Below are positions 1 through 7,749 of a stretch of DNA of 35,338 nucleotides, in pieces. The notes beneath the pieces were generated by a model. It was not told the DNA's origin. It did not search any database and saw only the letters and a program-made list of their open reading frames with translations. The DNA is from Bifidobacteriaceae bacterium. GTDB taxonomy: Bacteria; Actinomycetota; Actinomycetes; Actinomycetales; WQXJ01. Each line of letters opens with the position of its first letter. Positions within the stretch are counted from its first letter, which is position 1. The position numbers were made by a program, and so were the translations under genes. The stretch lies in NCBI GenBank assembly GCA_031268215.1, contig JAIRXP010000086.1, positions 66,747 through 102,084 of the forward strand, in the 5' to 3' direction.

Positions 1-17
1 TTGAGCGCTTTGGCTGA
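1..17 (+). CDS. mihF: C-terminal tail of mIHF (integration host factor), partial
   Basis: The window opens inside a reading frame encoding x-Glu-Arg-Phe-Gly and then TGA (15-17). Actinobacterial integration host factor (mIHF), a small nucleoid DNA-binding protein, typically ends in Leu-Glu-[Lys/Arg]-Phe-Gly and lies immediately upstream of gmk. The identification therefore rests on four visible residues plus gene order. The rest of the gene lies outside the window. Confidence 0.55.
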
Positions 18-34
18 ACTTCCGTTTGTTCAGC
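13..34. repeat. Perfect 7-bp inverted repeat between mIHF stop and gmk
   Basis: GCTGAAC (13-19) and GTTCAGC (28-34) can pair around an 8-base loop, overlapping the upstream stop codon. A second GC-rich self-complementary stretch follows at about 36-51. There is no T-tract, so this is at best a weak or factor-dependent terminator, an attenuator or an RNA-processing hairpin between mihF and gmk. Confidence 0.4.
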
Positions 35-62
35 GGCCCGCCCGGCGGGGCTGGTTTAGCCG

Positions 63-617
63 ATGGTGCTAGCGCGCCTGACAGTATTGGCCGGCCCCTC
101 TGGGGTTGGCAAGGGGACGGTCGCGGCTTTGGTCGCTGCGCGTTACCCGAAGGTCTATTTGTCCGTCTCAGCTACCACCCGGGCGGCACGGCCGGGTGAG
201 GCTGAGGGGCGGAGCTACTTCTTCGTCTCGCGGGAGGCTTTCGAGGCCGCCCAAGAGGCCGGGGAAATGCTCGAATGGGCGGCGTACAACGGCAACCTTT
301 ATGGCACGCCGCGCCAGGCGGTGGAGGACGCGCTTGGCGCTGGGCGCCCAGCCCTATTGGAGATCGATCTGGCGGGCGCCCGGCAAGTCCGCCGGGCCAT
401 GCCCGGGGCACGCCAAGTGTTCCTGATGCCGCCTAGCTGGGCGGAGTTGGAGCGGCGCCTGACCGAGCGCGGGACGGAGACCGATTCTGAGCGTGCTGCC
501 CGGTTGGCGACGGCCGAACGCGAAATCTTGGCGCGCGACGAATTCGACTATGTGCTAACGAATGACGACCTTGATCGCACGGTTGCCAGCCTCGCGGCGA
601 TAATGGGGCTAGACTAG
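63..617 (+). CDS. gmk: Guanylate kinase
   Basis: Cytosolic guanylate kinase; phosphorylates GMP (and dGMP) to GDP with ATP in purine nucleotide metabolism. The 184-aa protein has a P-loop GPSGVGKGT at residues 11-19, the GMP-binding region SATTRAARPGE followed by a Tyr-Phe-Phe block (about residues 37-55), and the LLEIDLAGARQV segment typical of the family. Length fits short actinobacterial Gmk proteins. ATG at 63 lies 45 bases after the mIHF stop, and rpoZ follows 50 bases downstream. The order mihF-gmk-rpoZ-coaBC is conserved in actinobacteria and supports one transcription unit. No strong Shine-Dalgarno sequence is evident before the ATG. Nothing is truncated. Confidence 0.95.
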   Translation: MVLARLTVLAGPSGVGKGTVAALVAARYPKVYLSVSATTRAARPGEAEGRSYFFVSREAFEAAQEAGEMLEWAAYNGNLYGTPRQAVEDALGAGRPALLEIDLAGARQVRRAMPGARQVFLMPPSWAELERRLTERGTETDSERAARLATAEREILARDEFDYVLTNDDLDRTVASLAAIMGLD

Positions 618-667
618 TGCGGCCGCCCGCCTAGGCGCGGGTAAACCGTTGTTGGAAGGATTGTTCA

Positions 668-931
668 TTGTCAGGTACCACCGCCAAACCCGAAGGCATC
701 ACCGACCCGCCGATCGATGACCTGCTGGAGGTCACGGACTCGAAGTACGCACTGGTGATCTACGCGGCCAAGCGTGCCCGGCAGATCAATGGCTACTACG
801 CGCAGCTCAACGAAGGGCTGCTAGAGCACGTCGGCCCGCTCGTAGAGGCGGGCCCGCAAGAGAAGCCCTTGTCGATCGCGATGCGTGAAATCAACCAAGG
901 TCTGTTGACGATCGAGCCCGCCGGGGAGTAA
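668..931 (+). CDS. rpoZ: RNA polymerase omega subunit
   Basis: Small RNA polymerase subunit that wraps the C-terminus of beta-prime and aids assembly and stability of the enzyme. The 87-aa product carries the family core [28 protein letters not shown] (split here as residues about 14-31 and 32-41) and the C-terminal segment [15 protein letters not shown]. The start is a TTG at 668, chosen because GGAAGGA (654-660) is placed 7 bases upstream and because translation from it reaches the expected length; no in-frame ATG or GTG lies before the core motif. It sits between gmk and coaBC, with only 7 bases to the coaBC start, so translation is probably coupled. Confidence 0.95.
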   Translation: MSGTTAKPEGITDPPIDDLLEVTDSKYALVIYAAKRARQINGYYAQLNEGLLEHVGPLVEAGPQEKPLSIAMREINQGLLTIEPAGE

Positions 932-938
932 CGCCACC

Positions 939-2135
939 ATGATCGTGGTGGGGGTGACCGGCGGGATCGCCGCTTACAAGGCGCCCGCTCTGGTGCGCTT
1001 GCTGACTGAAGGGGGTCACCGAGTCAGGGTTGTCCCTACTGAAGCGGCGTTGAGATTCGTTGGCGCCGCGACTCTTGAAGCGTTGACTGGGGCGCCTGCC
1101 GTCAGCGGGGTATTTGAGCAGGCCGCCAATGTGGATCACATCGCCTTGGCTGCCCAGGCCCGGGCCGTGGTGGTGGCGCCGGCGACAGCCGATTTCTTGG
1201 CCCGCTACGCCAGCGGGCTAGCTAATGACTTACTGACTACCACTTTGCTGGCCACCCGGGCGCCGGTGGCGGTGGCGCCCGCCATGCACACGGCCATGTT
1301 GGAGCATCCGGCCACGCGAGCCAATCTGGCGACCTTGCGGGACCGGGGCGTGGTAGTGCTGGATTCACCTTCTGGGCGCCTTACCGGCGCGGATTCCGGG
1401 CCGGGCCGTATGTTGGAGCCTGAAGCTATAGCCGCCGCCGTAGAGCGTCTGCTCCGGCCACCGGACTTGGTTGGTCGGAAGGTTCTGGTAAGCGCTGGCG
1501 GTACCCGTGAGCCCCTGGATCCGGTGCGGTTCCTGGGTAACCGGTCATCTGGCAAACAAGGTGTCGCGATCGCCGCCGCAGCCGCTCAACGCGGGGCAGA
1601 GGTCACGTTGGTGGCTGCCAATGTGGAGGTTCCCCCGCCGTGGGGAGCGGAAGTCGTGTCGGTGGGGACGGCACTGGAATTGGACGTCGCCATGCGTGAG
1701 CGCGCGGGCGTGGCGGACCTGATAGTGATGGCGGCGGCCGTGGCGGATTTCCGCCCCGCCGAGCCGATTGGAACAAAGATCAAACGTGATGGCCGCCAGG
1801 GCATGACGATTGATCTGGTCCCCAATCCGGACATCTTGGTGAGGTTGGTCGGTAGCCGTCCGCCAGGGCAGGTGATCGTTGGCTTCGCGGCGGAGACTGG
1901 TGATTCTACGGCCAGCGCGTTGGAGCAGGCAGCGGCCAAGTCCAAGCGCAAAGGGACCGATTTGACTGTCGCCAATGTGGTCACGGGGGGAGCGGTCTTT
2001 GGTGAAGACGCCAACGCCGTTGTTTTCTTGTCCAGCGAAGGCGAGAGGTTAGGCGAGGCGGCGGGCACTAAACGCGATGTGGCAGAGGCGATTCTGGACC
2101 TGGTCCAGCCGTGGTTGGTGGGCGCGCCGCGCTAG
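939..2135 (+). CDS. coaBC: Bifunctional phosphopantothenoylcysteine decarboxylase / phosphopantothenate-cysteine ligase
   Basis: Two consecutive steps of coenzyme A synthesis: CoaB joins 4'-phosphopantothenate to cysteine (CTP-dependent in bacteria) and CoaC, an FMN enzyme, decarboxylates the product. The N-terminal CoaC domain (about residues 1-175) shows the flavin motif VTGGIAAYKA (6-15) and the catalytic His of VDHI (His67). The CoaB domain (about 180-398) shows SAGGTREPLDPVRFLGNRSS (185-204) and the KIKR substrate loop (280-283). The CoaC motif usually written PxMNxxMW reads PAMHTAM here (114-120), and the later LACG-type clamp reads RLTGADSG, lacking the cysteine of the E. coli enzyme. 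Such changes may be ordinary for actinobacteria. GGGGAG ahead of the ATG is a good ribosome site. The 398-aa length is normal. Confidence 0.95.
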   Translation: MIVVGVTGGIAAYKAPALVRLLTEGGHRVRVVPTEAALRFVGAATLEALTGAPAVSGVFEQAANVDHIALAAQARAVVVAPATADFLARYASGLANDLLTTTLLATRAPVAVAPAMHTAMLEHPATRANLATLRDRGVVVLDSPSGRLTGADSGPGRMLEPEAIAAAVERLLRPPDLVGRKVLVSAGGTREPLDPVRFLGNRSSGKQGVAIAAAAAQRGAEVTLVAANVEVPPPWGAEVVSVGTALELDVAMRERAGVADLIVMAAAVADFRPAEPIGTKIKRDGRQGMTIDLVPNPDILVRLVGSRPPGQVIVGFAAETGDSTASALEQAAAKSKRKGTDLTVANVVTGGAVFGEDANAVVFLSSEGERLGEAAGTKRDVAEAILDLVQPWLVGAPR

Positions 2136-2197
2136 CGGCTGTAGGATCGCCAAGACGGCGAGGGGATATGCCGCCCAACCATCCTGAAGGAGATCAA

Positions 2198-2806
2198 ATG
2201 GAAAGCGAAAAGCCCACATTGGACAAGCCCAGGCTTGACACCCGGGCGTTGATCCAAACGGGGGTGTTCACGGCGCTATATGTGGTGGTGCTGGCCGTGT
2301 TCGGGCAGTTGGGGGCCTTAGTTCCGATTCTGCAGGTACTGGGGCCGTTCTATATCCCACTGGTGTGCGGTGTGCCATTCATGCTGTTTGTCGCTCGGGT
2401 GAAGGCCTTCGGCCAGATCACGATCATGGGAGTGCTGGCGGGGGTGCTGGTCTTCTTGACCGGGCAGTCCTGGGTGGTGTTGGTGCTGGCAGTGGTGTTG
2501 GCGCCGGCGGCGGACCTGATCGCCAAGACCGGCGGCTATAAGAGCTTCGTCCGGACAGCGGCGGCTTACGTGGTGTTTTCGGAGATGCTGATTGGGATGG
2601 TGGTGCCGTTGTTCTTCCTGCGGGAGGAGTTCATTGAGCGGATCGCCGCCCGCCATGACGCTTCTTGGGTGGATTCGTTGGTGAACCTGACGCCGCCCTG
2701 GGTTTTCTGGGCCATGATTGGCATGATCGCGGTTGGCGCGGTGGCCGGCGCGTTGTTGGGCAGGTCGTTGACCGTCAAGCATTTCCGGCCGGCGGGCCTG
2801 GCCTAA
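2198..2806 (+). CDS. ECF transporter S component, MptD/Trep_Strep-like family
   Basis: Predicted membrane substrate-binding (S) subunit of an energy-coupling factor importer. The 202-aa protein is almost entirely hydrophobic, with about five to six predicted membrane segments after a short charged N-terminus. The pattern (GVFTALY at the first helix, a GxPF-MLF block, a VKAFGQITIMG segment, GGYKSF, then AAYVVFSEMLIGMVVPL) resembles the Trep_Strep/MptD family of S components as I remember it. The ATG at 2198 is preferred over an upstream in-frame start at 2111 because AAGGAGAT (2187-2194) precedes it and the 29 extra residues would overlap coaBC. The T component starts 1 base after its stop. 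The substrate is unknown; neighbours coaBC and metK do not identify it. Confidence 0.75.
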   Translation: MESEKPTLDKPRLDTRALIQTGVFTALYVVVLAVFGQLGALVPILQVLGPFYIPLVCGVPFMLFVARVKAFGQITIMGVLAGVLVFLTGQSWVVLVLAVVLAPAADLIAKTGGYKSFVRTAAAYVVFSEMLIGMVVPLFFLREEFIERIAARHDASWVDSLVNLTPPWVFWAMIGMIAVGAVAGALLGRSLTVKHFRPAGLA

Positions 2807-2807
2807 G

Positions 2808-3536
2808 GTGCCCGTATCGCCCGGCCTGGCGTATACGGGTCAGCCCAATCTATGGCTTGACCCGCGCGCCAAACTGGCGCTGTTCATAGTGGTCAACATT
2901 GTTGGCTTGGCGGCGCCGTTCTCCGGGCCGGGGGCGGTGGTGAGAATAGCGGCCACCGCCCTGGTGGCGGTCTTGCTGGCGGGCGAACAAGCCTGGTGGA
3001 TGGCGGCCAGCGCAGTGGCGGCGACGGCCTGCGGAATGGCCGGGTATGCGTGGCTGCAGCCCACCGGATGGACGCTGGTGGCGTCTGGGTTGATCAATTT
3101 GTTGGCCCGGTTCTGGCCGGTCATCGCGATGGGCTGTTACGTATTGAGCACCACCACGGTGTCCGAGTTCATCGCGGCGCTGCGCCGCATGCGTGTACCC
3201 ACGGCGTTCACTATTCCGTTCGCGGTGGTGATGCGGTTCTTGCCGACTTTGGCTCAGGAGTCGGCGGGTATTTCTGAGGCGCTCAGGTCACGTGGTCTGA
3301 GGTTGGGTGTGGCCCGGCCGGGCGCCTGGCTTGAATACCGATTGGTTCCATTGGCGATGCGAGCGGTGGCGATCGGTGATGAACTGACGGCCGCCGCCCT
3401 GACCCGGGGCCTGGACCGGGACACTGAGCGGACCAGCCTGGCGCGGGTCGGGTTCGGTGAGCTGGATTGGGCGGTCGTGGCGGCGGCCGTGGCCGTGTTC
3501 ATCGCCTGGCTGGCGGCGCGGCTGATCACGCCATGA
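2808..3536 (+). CDS. ecfT: ECF transporter transmembrane T component (EcfT/CbiQ family)
   Basis: Scaffold membrane subunit that couples ATP hydrolysis by EcfA to the S component. The 242-aa protein begins with a DPRAKL segment (18-23), typical of the CbiQ/EcfT N-terminus, followed by several hydrophobic helices. Its long cytoplasmic helices contain two x-Arg-Gly motifs, SRG (161-163) and TRG (199-201), matching the paired Ala-Arg-Gly-like motifs that dock into the ATPase grooves. The start is GTG at 2808, one base after the S-component stop. The end overlaps the ATPase gene as ATGA (3533-3536). The S-T-A order makes a self-contained importer operon lying between coaBC and metK. Confidence 0.9.
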   Translation: MPVSPGLAYTGQPNLWLDPRAKLALFIVVNIVGLAAPFSGPGAVVRIAATALVAVLLAGEQAWWMAASAVAATACGMAGYAWLQPTGWTLVASGLINLLARFWPVIAMGCYVLSTTTVSEFIAALRRMRVPTAFTIPFAVVMRFLPTLAQESAGISEALRSRGLRLGVARPGAWLEYRLVPLAMRAVAIGDELTAAALTRGLDRDTERTSLARVGFGELDWAVVAAAVAVFIAWLAARLITP

Positions 3537-5122
3537 TCGAACTGGCGAACGTTTCCTTCCGGTATGGCTCTTCGGTGGTGCCCGATGCCGCCCGGCCAGA
3601 CCCAGCCAACCCAAGCGTTGACGGGGCGGCTGGTCTGGCGGGGGACAGCCCTGGGCTTGGTCCTTTGGTTCTTGATCATGTCAGCTTGGCGGTGGGCGCC
3701 GGTGAGGTCGTTGTCCTGTGTGGTGCCTCAGGCTGCGGTAAGACCACAGTGACTCGCCTGGTCAATGGCTTGATTGGGACCGGACGCCAAGGGGTGAGGG
3801 AAGGGGCTGTGCGGGTTGATGGGCTAGATCCGGGAGTTGAACCGACCGCGCGGATAGCCCGCCACGCTGGGTCCGTCTTTCAGGATCCGCGCACTCAGTT
3901 CTTCACTACTGATGTCGCTTCCGAATTGGCGTTTGGCTGTGAGAACTTCGCTTTGCCGCCGGCGGAAATCCGCCGGCGTGTGAGCGGCGTAACAGAGGAT
4001 TGGGAACTTGAGGGAATTCTGGGCCGAAGCGTCTTCGCGCTGTCTGGTGGCCAGAAACAGCGGGTCATCTGCGCCGCGGTTGACGCCATGGATACCCGCG
4101 CATTGGTATTGGACGAACCGTCCGCCAACCTCGACGCCCCCGCGACCGCTCAATTGGCTGACTTGATACGCCGGTGGCAAGAACAAGGCAAAGCGATTCT
4201 GATCGCGGAGCACCGGCTGGCCTATCTGGCGCCTCTGGCGGATCGGTTCATTCGGCTGGAAGCCGGCCGGGTGACGCACCGGTTGACGGCCACGCGGTTG
4301 CGCGCCCTCGGGCCGGCCAAGCTGGCGGATCTGGGCTTGCGTCCAGTAGATGGCGAGGCCACCGAACCAGACATAGCGCCGGCGGCGCGGCTAGCCGCAC
4401 CGGCGGACGCCCCCGGCTGTCAAGACGCTGATCCCGAAGACGCTGGCTGCCAAGGCGCTGGCGGGCGGGATGCCGGACTGGGCGGCATTGAACTGCGGAA
4501 CGTCTCTTACTGGAGGCCACACCGGGCTGGGCGGAAGTACGGCCGGCAAGTGATCGGCATCGGGCAACTGGATCTTAGGCAGGGTCAAATCGCCGCGCTG
4601 ACCGGCCCAAACGGTGCCGGAAAGACGACTCTGCTGCGTCTGATCGCAGGGGTGGCGCCAGGCGGGCGGGGAGAAATGCGGGTCAACGGTCAGTTGTGGC
4701 GGCGGCGCCGGCGGCTGTTGGGGGTGGCGCTGGTTGGCCAGGACGTGAATCAACAGCTCTTCGCGGACACGGTGCGGGGAGAGCTGACCCTGGCGAACCG
4801 TCGGCTGAGCGACTTGGAGGTGGACGCCATCCTGGGGAGCTTCGGCTTGGCGGATCTGGGCTCCAGGCATCCGTTGGCGTTGTCCGCGGGGGAGCGTCAG
4901 CGGCTGGCGATAGCCGCTGCCTTCGCCCAGGATAGGCCGGTCGTGGCCTTGGACGAGCCGACCAGCGGACTGGACTTAGGCCATATGCGGCAGGTGGCGG
5001 CCGGAATCAGGCAACTGGGAGCGGCCGGCCGGACGGTACTGGTCGCCACTCATGACCAGGAATTGGTCGCGGCCTGTGCGGAACGCGTGATCACTCTCCA
5101 AGACGGGCTCTTGACCAGCTAA
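3533..5122 (+). CDS. ecfA: ECF transporter ATPase, two fused ABC domains
   Basis: Energizing subunit of the ECF importer, with both nucleotide-binding domains in one 529-aa chain. Domain 1: Walker A GASGCGKTT (64-72), signature SGGQKQR (171-177), Walker B LVLDEP (191-196), and the H-loop in AEHR. Domain 2: Walker A GPNGAGKTT (358-366), signature SAGERQR (451-457), Walker B VALDEPTSGLD (471-481), H-loop in ATHD. Both sites look catalytically complete. Domain 1 has a Pro/Gly/Asp-rich insertion at about residues 15-46, and the linker (about 285-316) is Ala/Asp/Gly-rich with repeated Asp-Ala and Cys-Gln units. The start at 3533 (ATGA overlap with ecfT) is preferred to a longer in-frame start inside ecfT. 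The stop codon shares bases with that of the convergent hemG. Confidence 0.92.
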   Translation: MIELANVSFRYGSSVVPDAARPDPANPSVDGAAGLAGDSPGLGPLVLDHVSLAVGAGEVVVLCGASGCGKTTVTRLVNGLIGTGRQGVREGAVRVDGLDPGVEPTARIARHAGSVFQDPRTQFFTTDVASELAFGCENFALPPAEIRRRVSGVTEDWELEGILGRSVFALSGGQKQRVICAAVDAMDTRALVLDEPSANLDAPATAQLADLIRRWQEQGKAILIAEHRLAYLAPLADRFIRLEAGRVTHRLTATRLRALGPAKLADLGLRPVDGEATEPDIAPAARLAAPADAPGCQDADPEDAGCQGAGGRDAGLGGIELRNVSYWRPHRAGRKYGRQVIGIGQLDLRQGQIAALTGPNGAGKTTLLRLIAGVAPGGRGEMRVNGQLWRRRRRLLGVALVGQDVNQQLFADTVRGELTLANRRLSDLEVDAILGSFGLADLGSRHPLALSAGERQRLAIAAAFAQDRPVVALDEPTSGLDLGHMRQVAAGIRQLGAAGRTVLVATHDQELVAACAERVITLQDGLLTS

Positions 5123-5685
5123 TCCGAGGTGCCGCTGACGAGGCGCGCGAATTGGTGCCCGGCAGCGGACACTTGTTCCCAATCGGTGTATTCGATGTCC
5201 GCGTTCTTATCCCTCTCACCACCGGTGATCTTCATGATGAAGCGAATCATGGCGGCGTCGAACCAGTTGTAGCGGCGGTACTGCAGGGCCCCGGCCACGA
5301 CCTCGACCATAGTGGGCTTCCAGCCGGTCTTGGTCAAGAACTTCTTGGTGTAGACATGGACTTCCGGGTCGCGCTTCTCCGGCGTGCGGGCCGTTAGGGA
5401 GACGGTCATGAGGAGGGTCGGCACTTCATCAAGGACGGCCCGGTGGCGTTCCAGCAGTCGGTTGGCTCGCTTGTCAAAATGCCCATAGCGGACGGACGCG
5501 ATCAACGCGAAGCCCGTCGGGTCGAAGGCCAGAGACCGGGTCAATTCGCGGGTGAGGGGAGCCGTCTCGGTCTCAATTCCGCTCTGGGCCAGGATTTCCT
5601 GAACGGCCTGAGCAATCTTCTCGCTCTGGCCAAACCGGCTGGAATGGACAATCAATACCCGTTCGGGGTGTGGTGTTGCGGCCAC
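5119..5685 (-). CDS. hemG: HemG-type flavodoxin-like protoporphyrinogen IX dehydrogenase
   Basis: FMN protein that oxidizes protoporphyrinogen IX to protoporphyrin IX, passing electrons to quinone, late in heme synthesis by the protoporphyrin route. The 188-aa protein starts with a flavodoxin phosphate loop (HSSRFGQSEKIA, 14-25). It then shows blocks highly characteristic of HemG: ASVRYGHFDK, SLTARTPEKR, a FLTKTGWKP segment, AGALQYRRYNWFD, MKITGGE and EYTDWEQV. The start is GTG; TGAAAGG lies 5 bases upstream in a leader identical over 15 bases to that of the large oxidoreductase at 25583. The gene converges on ecfA with a 4-base overlap of stop codons. No other heme gene is nearby. A generic flavodoxin is less likely given the C-terminal blocks. 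Confidence 0.88.
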   Translation of the reverse strand: MAATPHPERVLIVHSSRFGQSEKIAQAVQEILAQSGIETETAPLTRELTRSLAFDPTGFALIASVRYGHFDKRANRLLERHRAVLDEVPTLLMTVSLTARTPEKRDPEVHVYTKKFLTKTGWKPTMVEVVAGALQYRRYNWFDAAMIRFIMKITGGERDKNADIEYTDWEQVSAAGHQFARLVSGTSD

Positions 5686-5720
5686 GGTGACCTTTCAATC
5701 GGAGAATCAATGCGGCATCA

Positions 5721-5726
5721 ATGCTA
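5721..5726 (-). promoter_or_regulatory. Candidate -10 element for hemG
   Basis: On the minus strand TAGCAT, within the 9-mer TAGCATTGA, lies 35 bases before the hemG GTG. The same 9-mer occurs at almost the same distance before the ABC exporter operon (7741-7749). It fits the actinobacterial TANNNT -10 pattern, but no good -35 was found. The 97 bases between hemG and the upstream permease stop hold nothing else recognised. Confidence 0.35.
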
Positions 5727-5782
5727 AAGCCGATTCTGGCGCTCAGTGGACGGTTCGCCGCGTTCAGGCGGCTAAGGATGCC

Positions 5783-6661
5783 CTAAACGCGCAGGTGGCG
5801 GGACCGGGAGGCGCAGACCGTCGCGAAAACTGCCCCAAAGAGCGCCAGCGCCAGCCACAATAGCGGGGCGGGAATGGTCCAAGAACCGATCTGAGCGGTG
5901 AAACCGTAAAGTGAACTCAACTCGGTGTAATAGCTGGGCGGCAGATCGGCTGTCAGCGTGGTCAGGCTCTGGCCGGCTAACTGGTCGTGGATTATCACGG
6001 CGCTCTGGTTAAAGGGCAGAGCGCTGATGGCGCTGGCGACCCCGGAGCCCAAGAGGCCAATCGGCACGTAGGCTCCGGCCAGGAAGCCGGAGAACGTACC
6101 TAAGATGGTGCCGGCGGCGCTGGTGGCTCCGGCCGAACTCAGCATTGACCCAACCATTGTGCCCATCGCGGAGAAGACCAACGCCGAAAGGGCGATCGCG
6201 GCCAGGGCCAGCGCCAGGCTGGCTGGTGTGGGCAAGGTGTAGCCCTTGGCCAGGGCGTATCCGAGTCCAAGAATGGCCACCGCCAGCGACATCATGAGGG
6301 TGAAGGCGTACGTGGCTAGCAGATATCCGCCCATGATTTGGCGTCCGCTGACCGGGGCGGCCTGGAAATCAAGGACTCGGCCGGAGGCGCGGTCTTCGGC
6401 CATATGGGCCATTCCCATGGTGGGACTGGTCATCGACGTCACGGATACCAACGCCGCGATCAGCCACCAGTCGATGAAGATGGCGGCGGATTGGGGGTCC
6501 AGGCCGTTGTCCCCGCTGGCCAGCGAGTCGCGGCTGATCGCGGACAGGAACGCGGCGTAGAGCACCACCAAGATCAGGGGCGCCAACATTGAGAAGAACA
6601 GCGAGGCCCGGTCCCGCAGGTGGATTCTGATGTTGCGCTTGGCCAGTACTAGCGTCGTCAT
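5783..6661 (-). CDS. ABC-2 type exporter permease
   Basis: Membrane subunit of a two-gene ABC exporter of the DrrB/ABC-2 type. The 292-aa protein has a cytoplasmic N-terminal segment (LAKRNIRIHLRDRASLFFSML), then about six membrane helices: about 23-43, 65-80, 110-135, 150-190, 195-220 and a final helix near 262-285. A periplasmic loop (about 44-62) follows the first helix and another (about 225-258) precedes the last, as in ABC-2 permeases. The C-terminus ends in a basic RSRHLRV. The start overlaps the stop of the ATPase gene as ATGA (6658-6661), so the two are coupled. The substrate (drug, lipid or peptide) cannot be read from the sequence. Confidence 0.88.
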   Translation of the reverse strand: MTTLVLAKRNIRIHLRDRASLFFSMLAPLILVVLYAAFLSAISRDSLASGDNGLDPQSAAIFIDWWLIAALVSVTSMTSPTMGMAHMAEDRASGRVLDFQAAPVSGRQIMGGYLLATYAFTLMMSLAVAILGLGYALAKGYTLPTPASLALALAAIALSALVFSAMGTMVGSMLSSAGATSAAGTILGTFSGFLAGAYVPIGLLGSGVASAISALPFNQSAVIIHDQLAGQSLTTLTADLPPSYYTELSSLYGFTAQIGSWTIPAPLLWLALALFGAVFATVCASRSRHLRV

Positions 6662-7707
6662 TGGGTGCCTCCGCCGGGGTGTCGGGTGTTCGCCGGTCGC
6701 CTGGGGTTGGTCCCGGGTTTGGGTTTGGCCCTGGCCTTGGCCTTGGGTTCGCGTGTCGCCCTGGCCGCCGATGCCGCCGTCTGCGTTCCCGTGTCCGATT
6801 CGTCGTTGGTTAGGGCCAGAAAGACGTCGTCCATTGAGCCGTGCCGGAATTCGAAATCGGCCAGGTTTGGGGTCAACTCTGCTAGGAGTTCGAGCGCTTG
6901 GGCCGCGCCGTCTACTTCCAGACGCAGACCCGCGGGTGTGCCTTGGGCGGCCAATGACCGCCTCTCCAGAGCCTCAGTAACCGCGTTGGTTAAACCGGTG
7001 GCTGGTACCAGGGTCAGCACGGACGTCGAGAAGCGTTCCCTCAGTTCGATTGGTGTGCCTTTGGCGACTTCGCGGCCTTTGCCGATCACCAGAACCTGGT
7101 CCGCCGGGTCGGCTTCTTCGAGGTAGTGGGTGGTCAGGAAGATTGTGACGCCTTCCTCCTGCCGCAAGTCATTGATCGTCTTCCAGATCTGTTCACGCGA
7201 GGTGGGGTCAAGACCACTGGTCGGTTCGTCAAGGAAAGCAACGGCGGGGGAATGGATTAGCGCCCTGGCGATATCCGCGCGGCGGCGCTGGCCGCCGGAC
7301 AACGTCCCGTAGCGCTGGTCAAGGAAGCCGGTGAGCCCAGCTTGGGTGGCAAGGCGGGTTATGCGGGAAGCGGCGTCCACGCGGTTGATCCCATACAGAC
7401 CGGCCCGGCTGGCCAGGTTCTCGCGGACGGTCAAACGCGGGTCCAGGACCGATTGCTGGAACAGCACGCCAATGCTGCGCCGGATGGAGTCATTGTCAGG
7501 ACCGACTTCGTGGCCAGCGACTGTGATGGCACCATGATCAAATGGCAGTGTGGTGGTCAGGCAGCCGATCGTGGTCGACTTGCCGGCGCCGTTGGCGCCA
7601 AGAAACGCGAAGAATTCCCCGGATCGGACTTCAAAGCTGAGATCATCGACGGCGGCGATGCCGCCAAAGCGCTTGGTCAGGCCAGTCACTTGAACGGCAG
7701 GGTCCAC
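6658..7707 (-). CDS. ABC exporter ATPase (DrrA/CcmA-like) with basic C-terminal tail
   Basis: ATPase partner of the ABC-2 permease. Walker A GANGAGKST (37-45), Q-loop in LFQQ, signature LSGGQRRR (136-143), Walker B AFLDEPTSGLD (157-167) and the switch His in TTHYLEEAD are all present. After the nucleotide-binding domain is a small C-terminal domain of the DrrA type ending near residue 300. Beyond it is a low-complexity tail of about 45 residues rich in Ala, Lys, Arg and Pro that is not part of the usual family architecture. The GTG start at 7707 has AAGGAG 7 bases upstream. The operon is transcribed away from metK and interrupts the usual coaBC-metK neighbourhood together with the ECF and hemG genes. 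Confidence 0.9.
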   Translation of the reverse strand: MDPAVQVTGLTKRFGGIAAVDDLSFEVRSGEFFAFLGANGAGKSTTIGCLTTTLPFDHGAITVAGHEVGPDNDSIRRSIGVLFQQSVLDPRLTVRENLASRAGLYGINRVDAASRITRLATQAGLTGFLDQRYGTLSGGQRRRADIARALIHSPAVAFLDEPTSGLDPTSREQIWKTINDLRQEEGVTIFLTTHYLEEADPADQVLVIGKGREVAKGTPIELRERFSTSVLTLVPATGLTNAVTEALERRSLAAQGTPAGLRLEVDGAAQALELLAELTPNLADFEFRHGSMDDVFLALTNDESDTGTQTAASAARATREPKAKARAKPKPGTNPRRPANTRHPGGGTQ

Positions 7708-7743
7708 GGAGGCTCCTTGGGCTGTGTGTTGCGGGTGCTCTCA

Positions 7744-7749
7744 ATGCTA
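7744..7749 (-). promoter_or_regulatory. Candidate -10 element for the ABC exporter operon
   Basis: TAGCAT (in TAGCATTGA) on the minus strand, 36 bases before the GTG start of the ATPase gene. Spacing and sequence match the element before hemG. No convincing -35 element is visible. The remainder of the 166-base region up to metK shows no recognised RNA structure. Confidence 0.35.

Noticed and set aside
2111..2197. Upstream start for the ECF S component within coaBC
   Set aside because: A strong ribosome site directly precedes the ATG at 2198 and the extra residues are not membrane-like.
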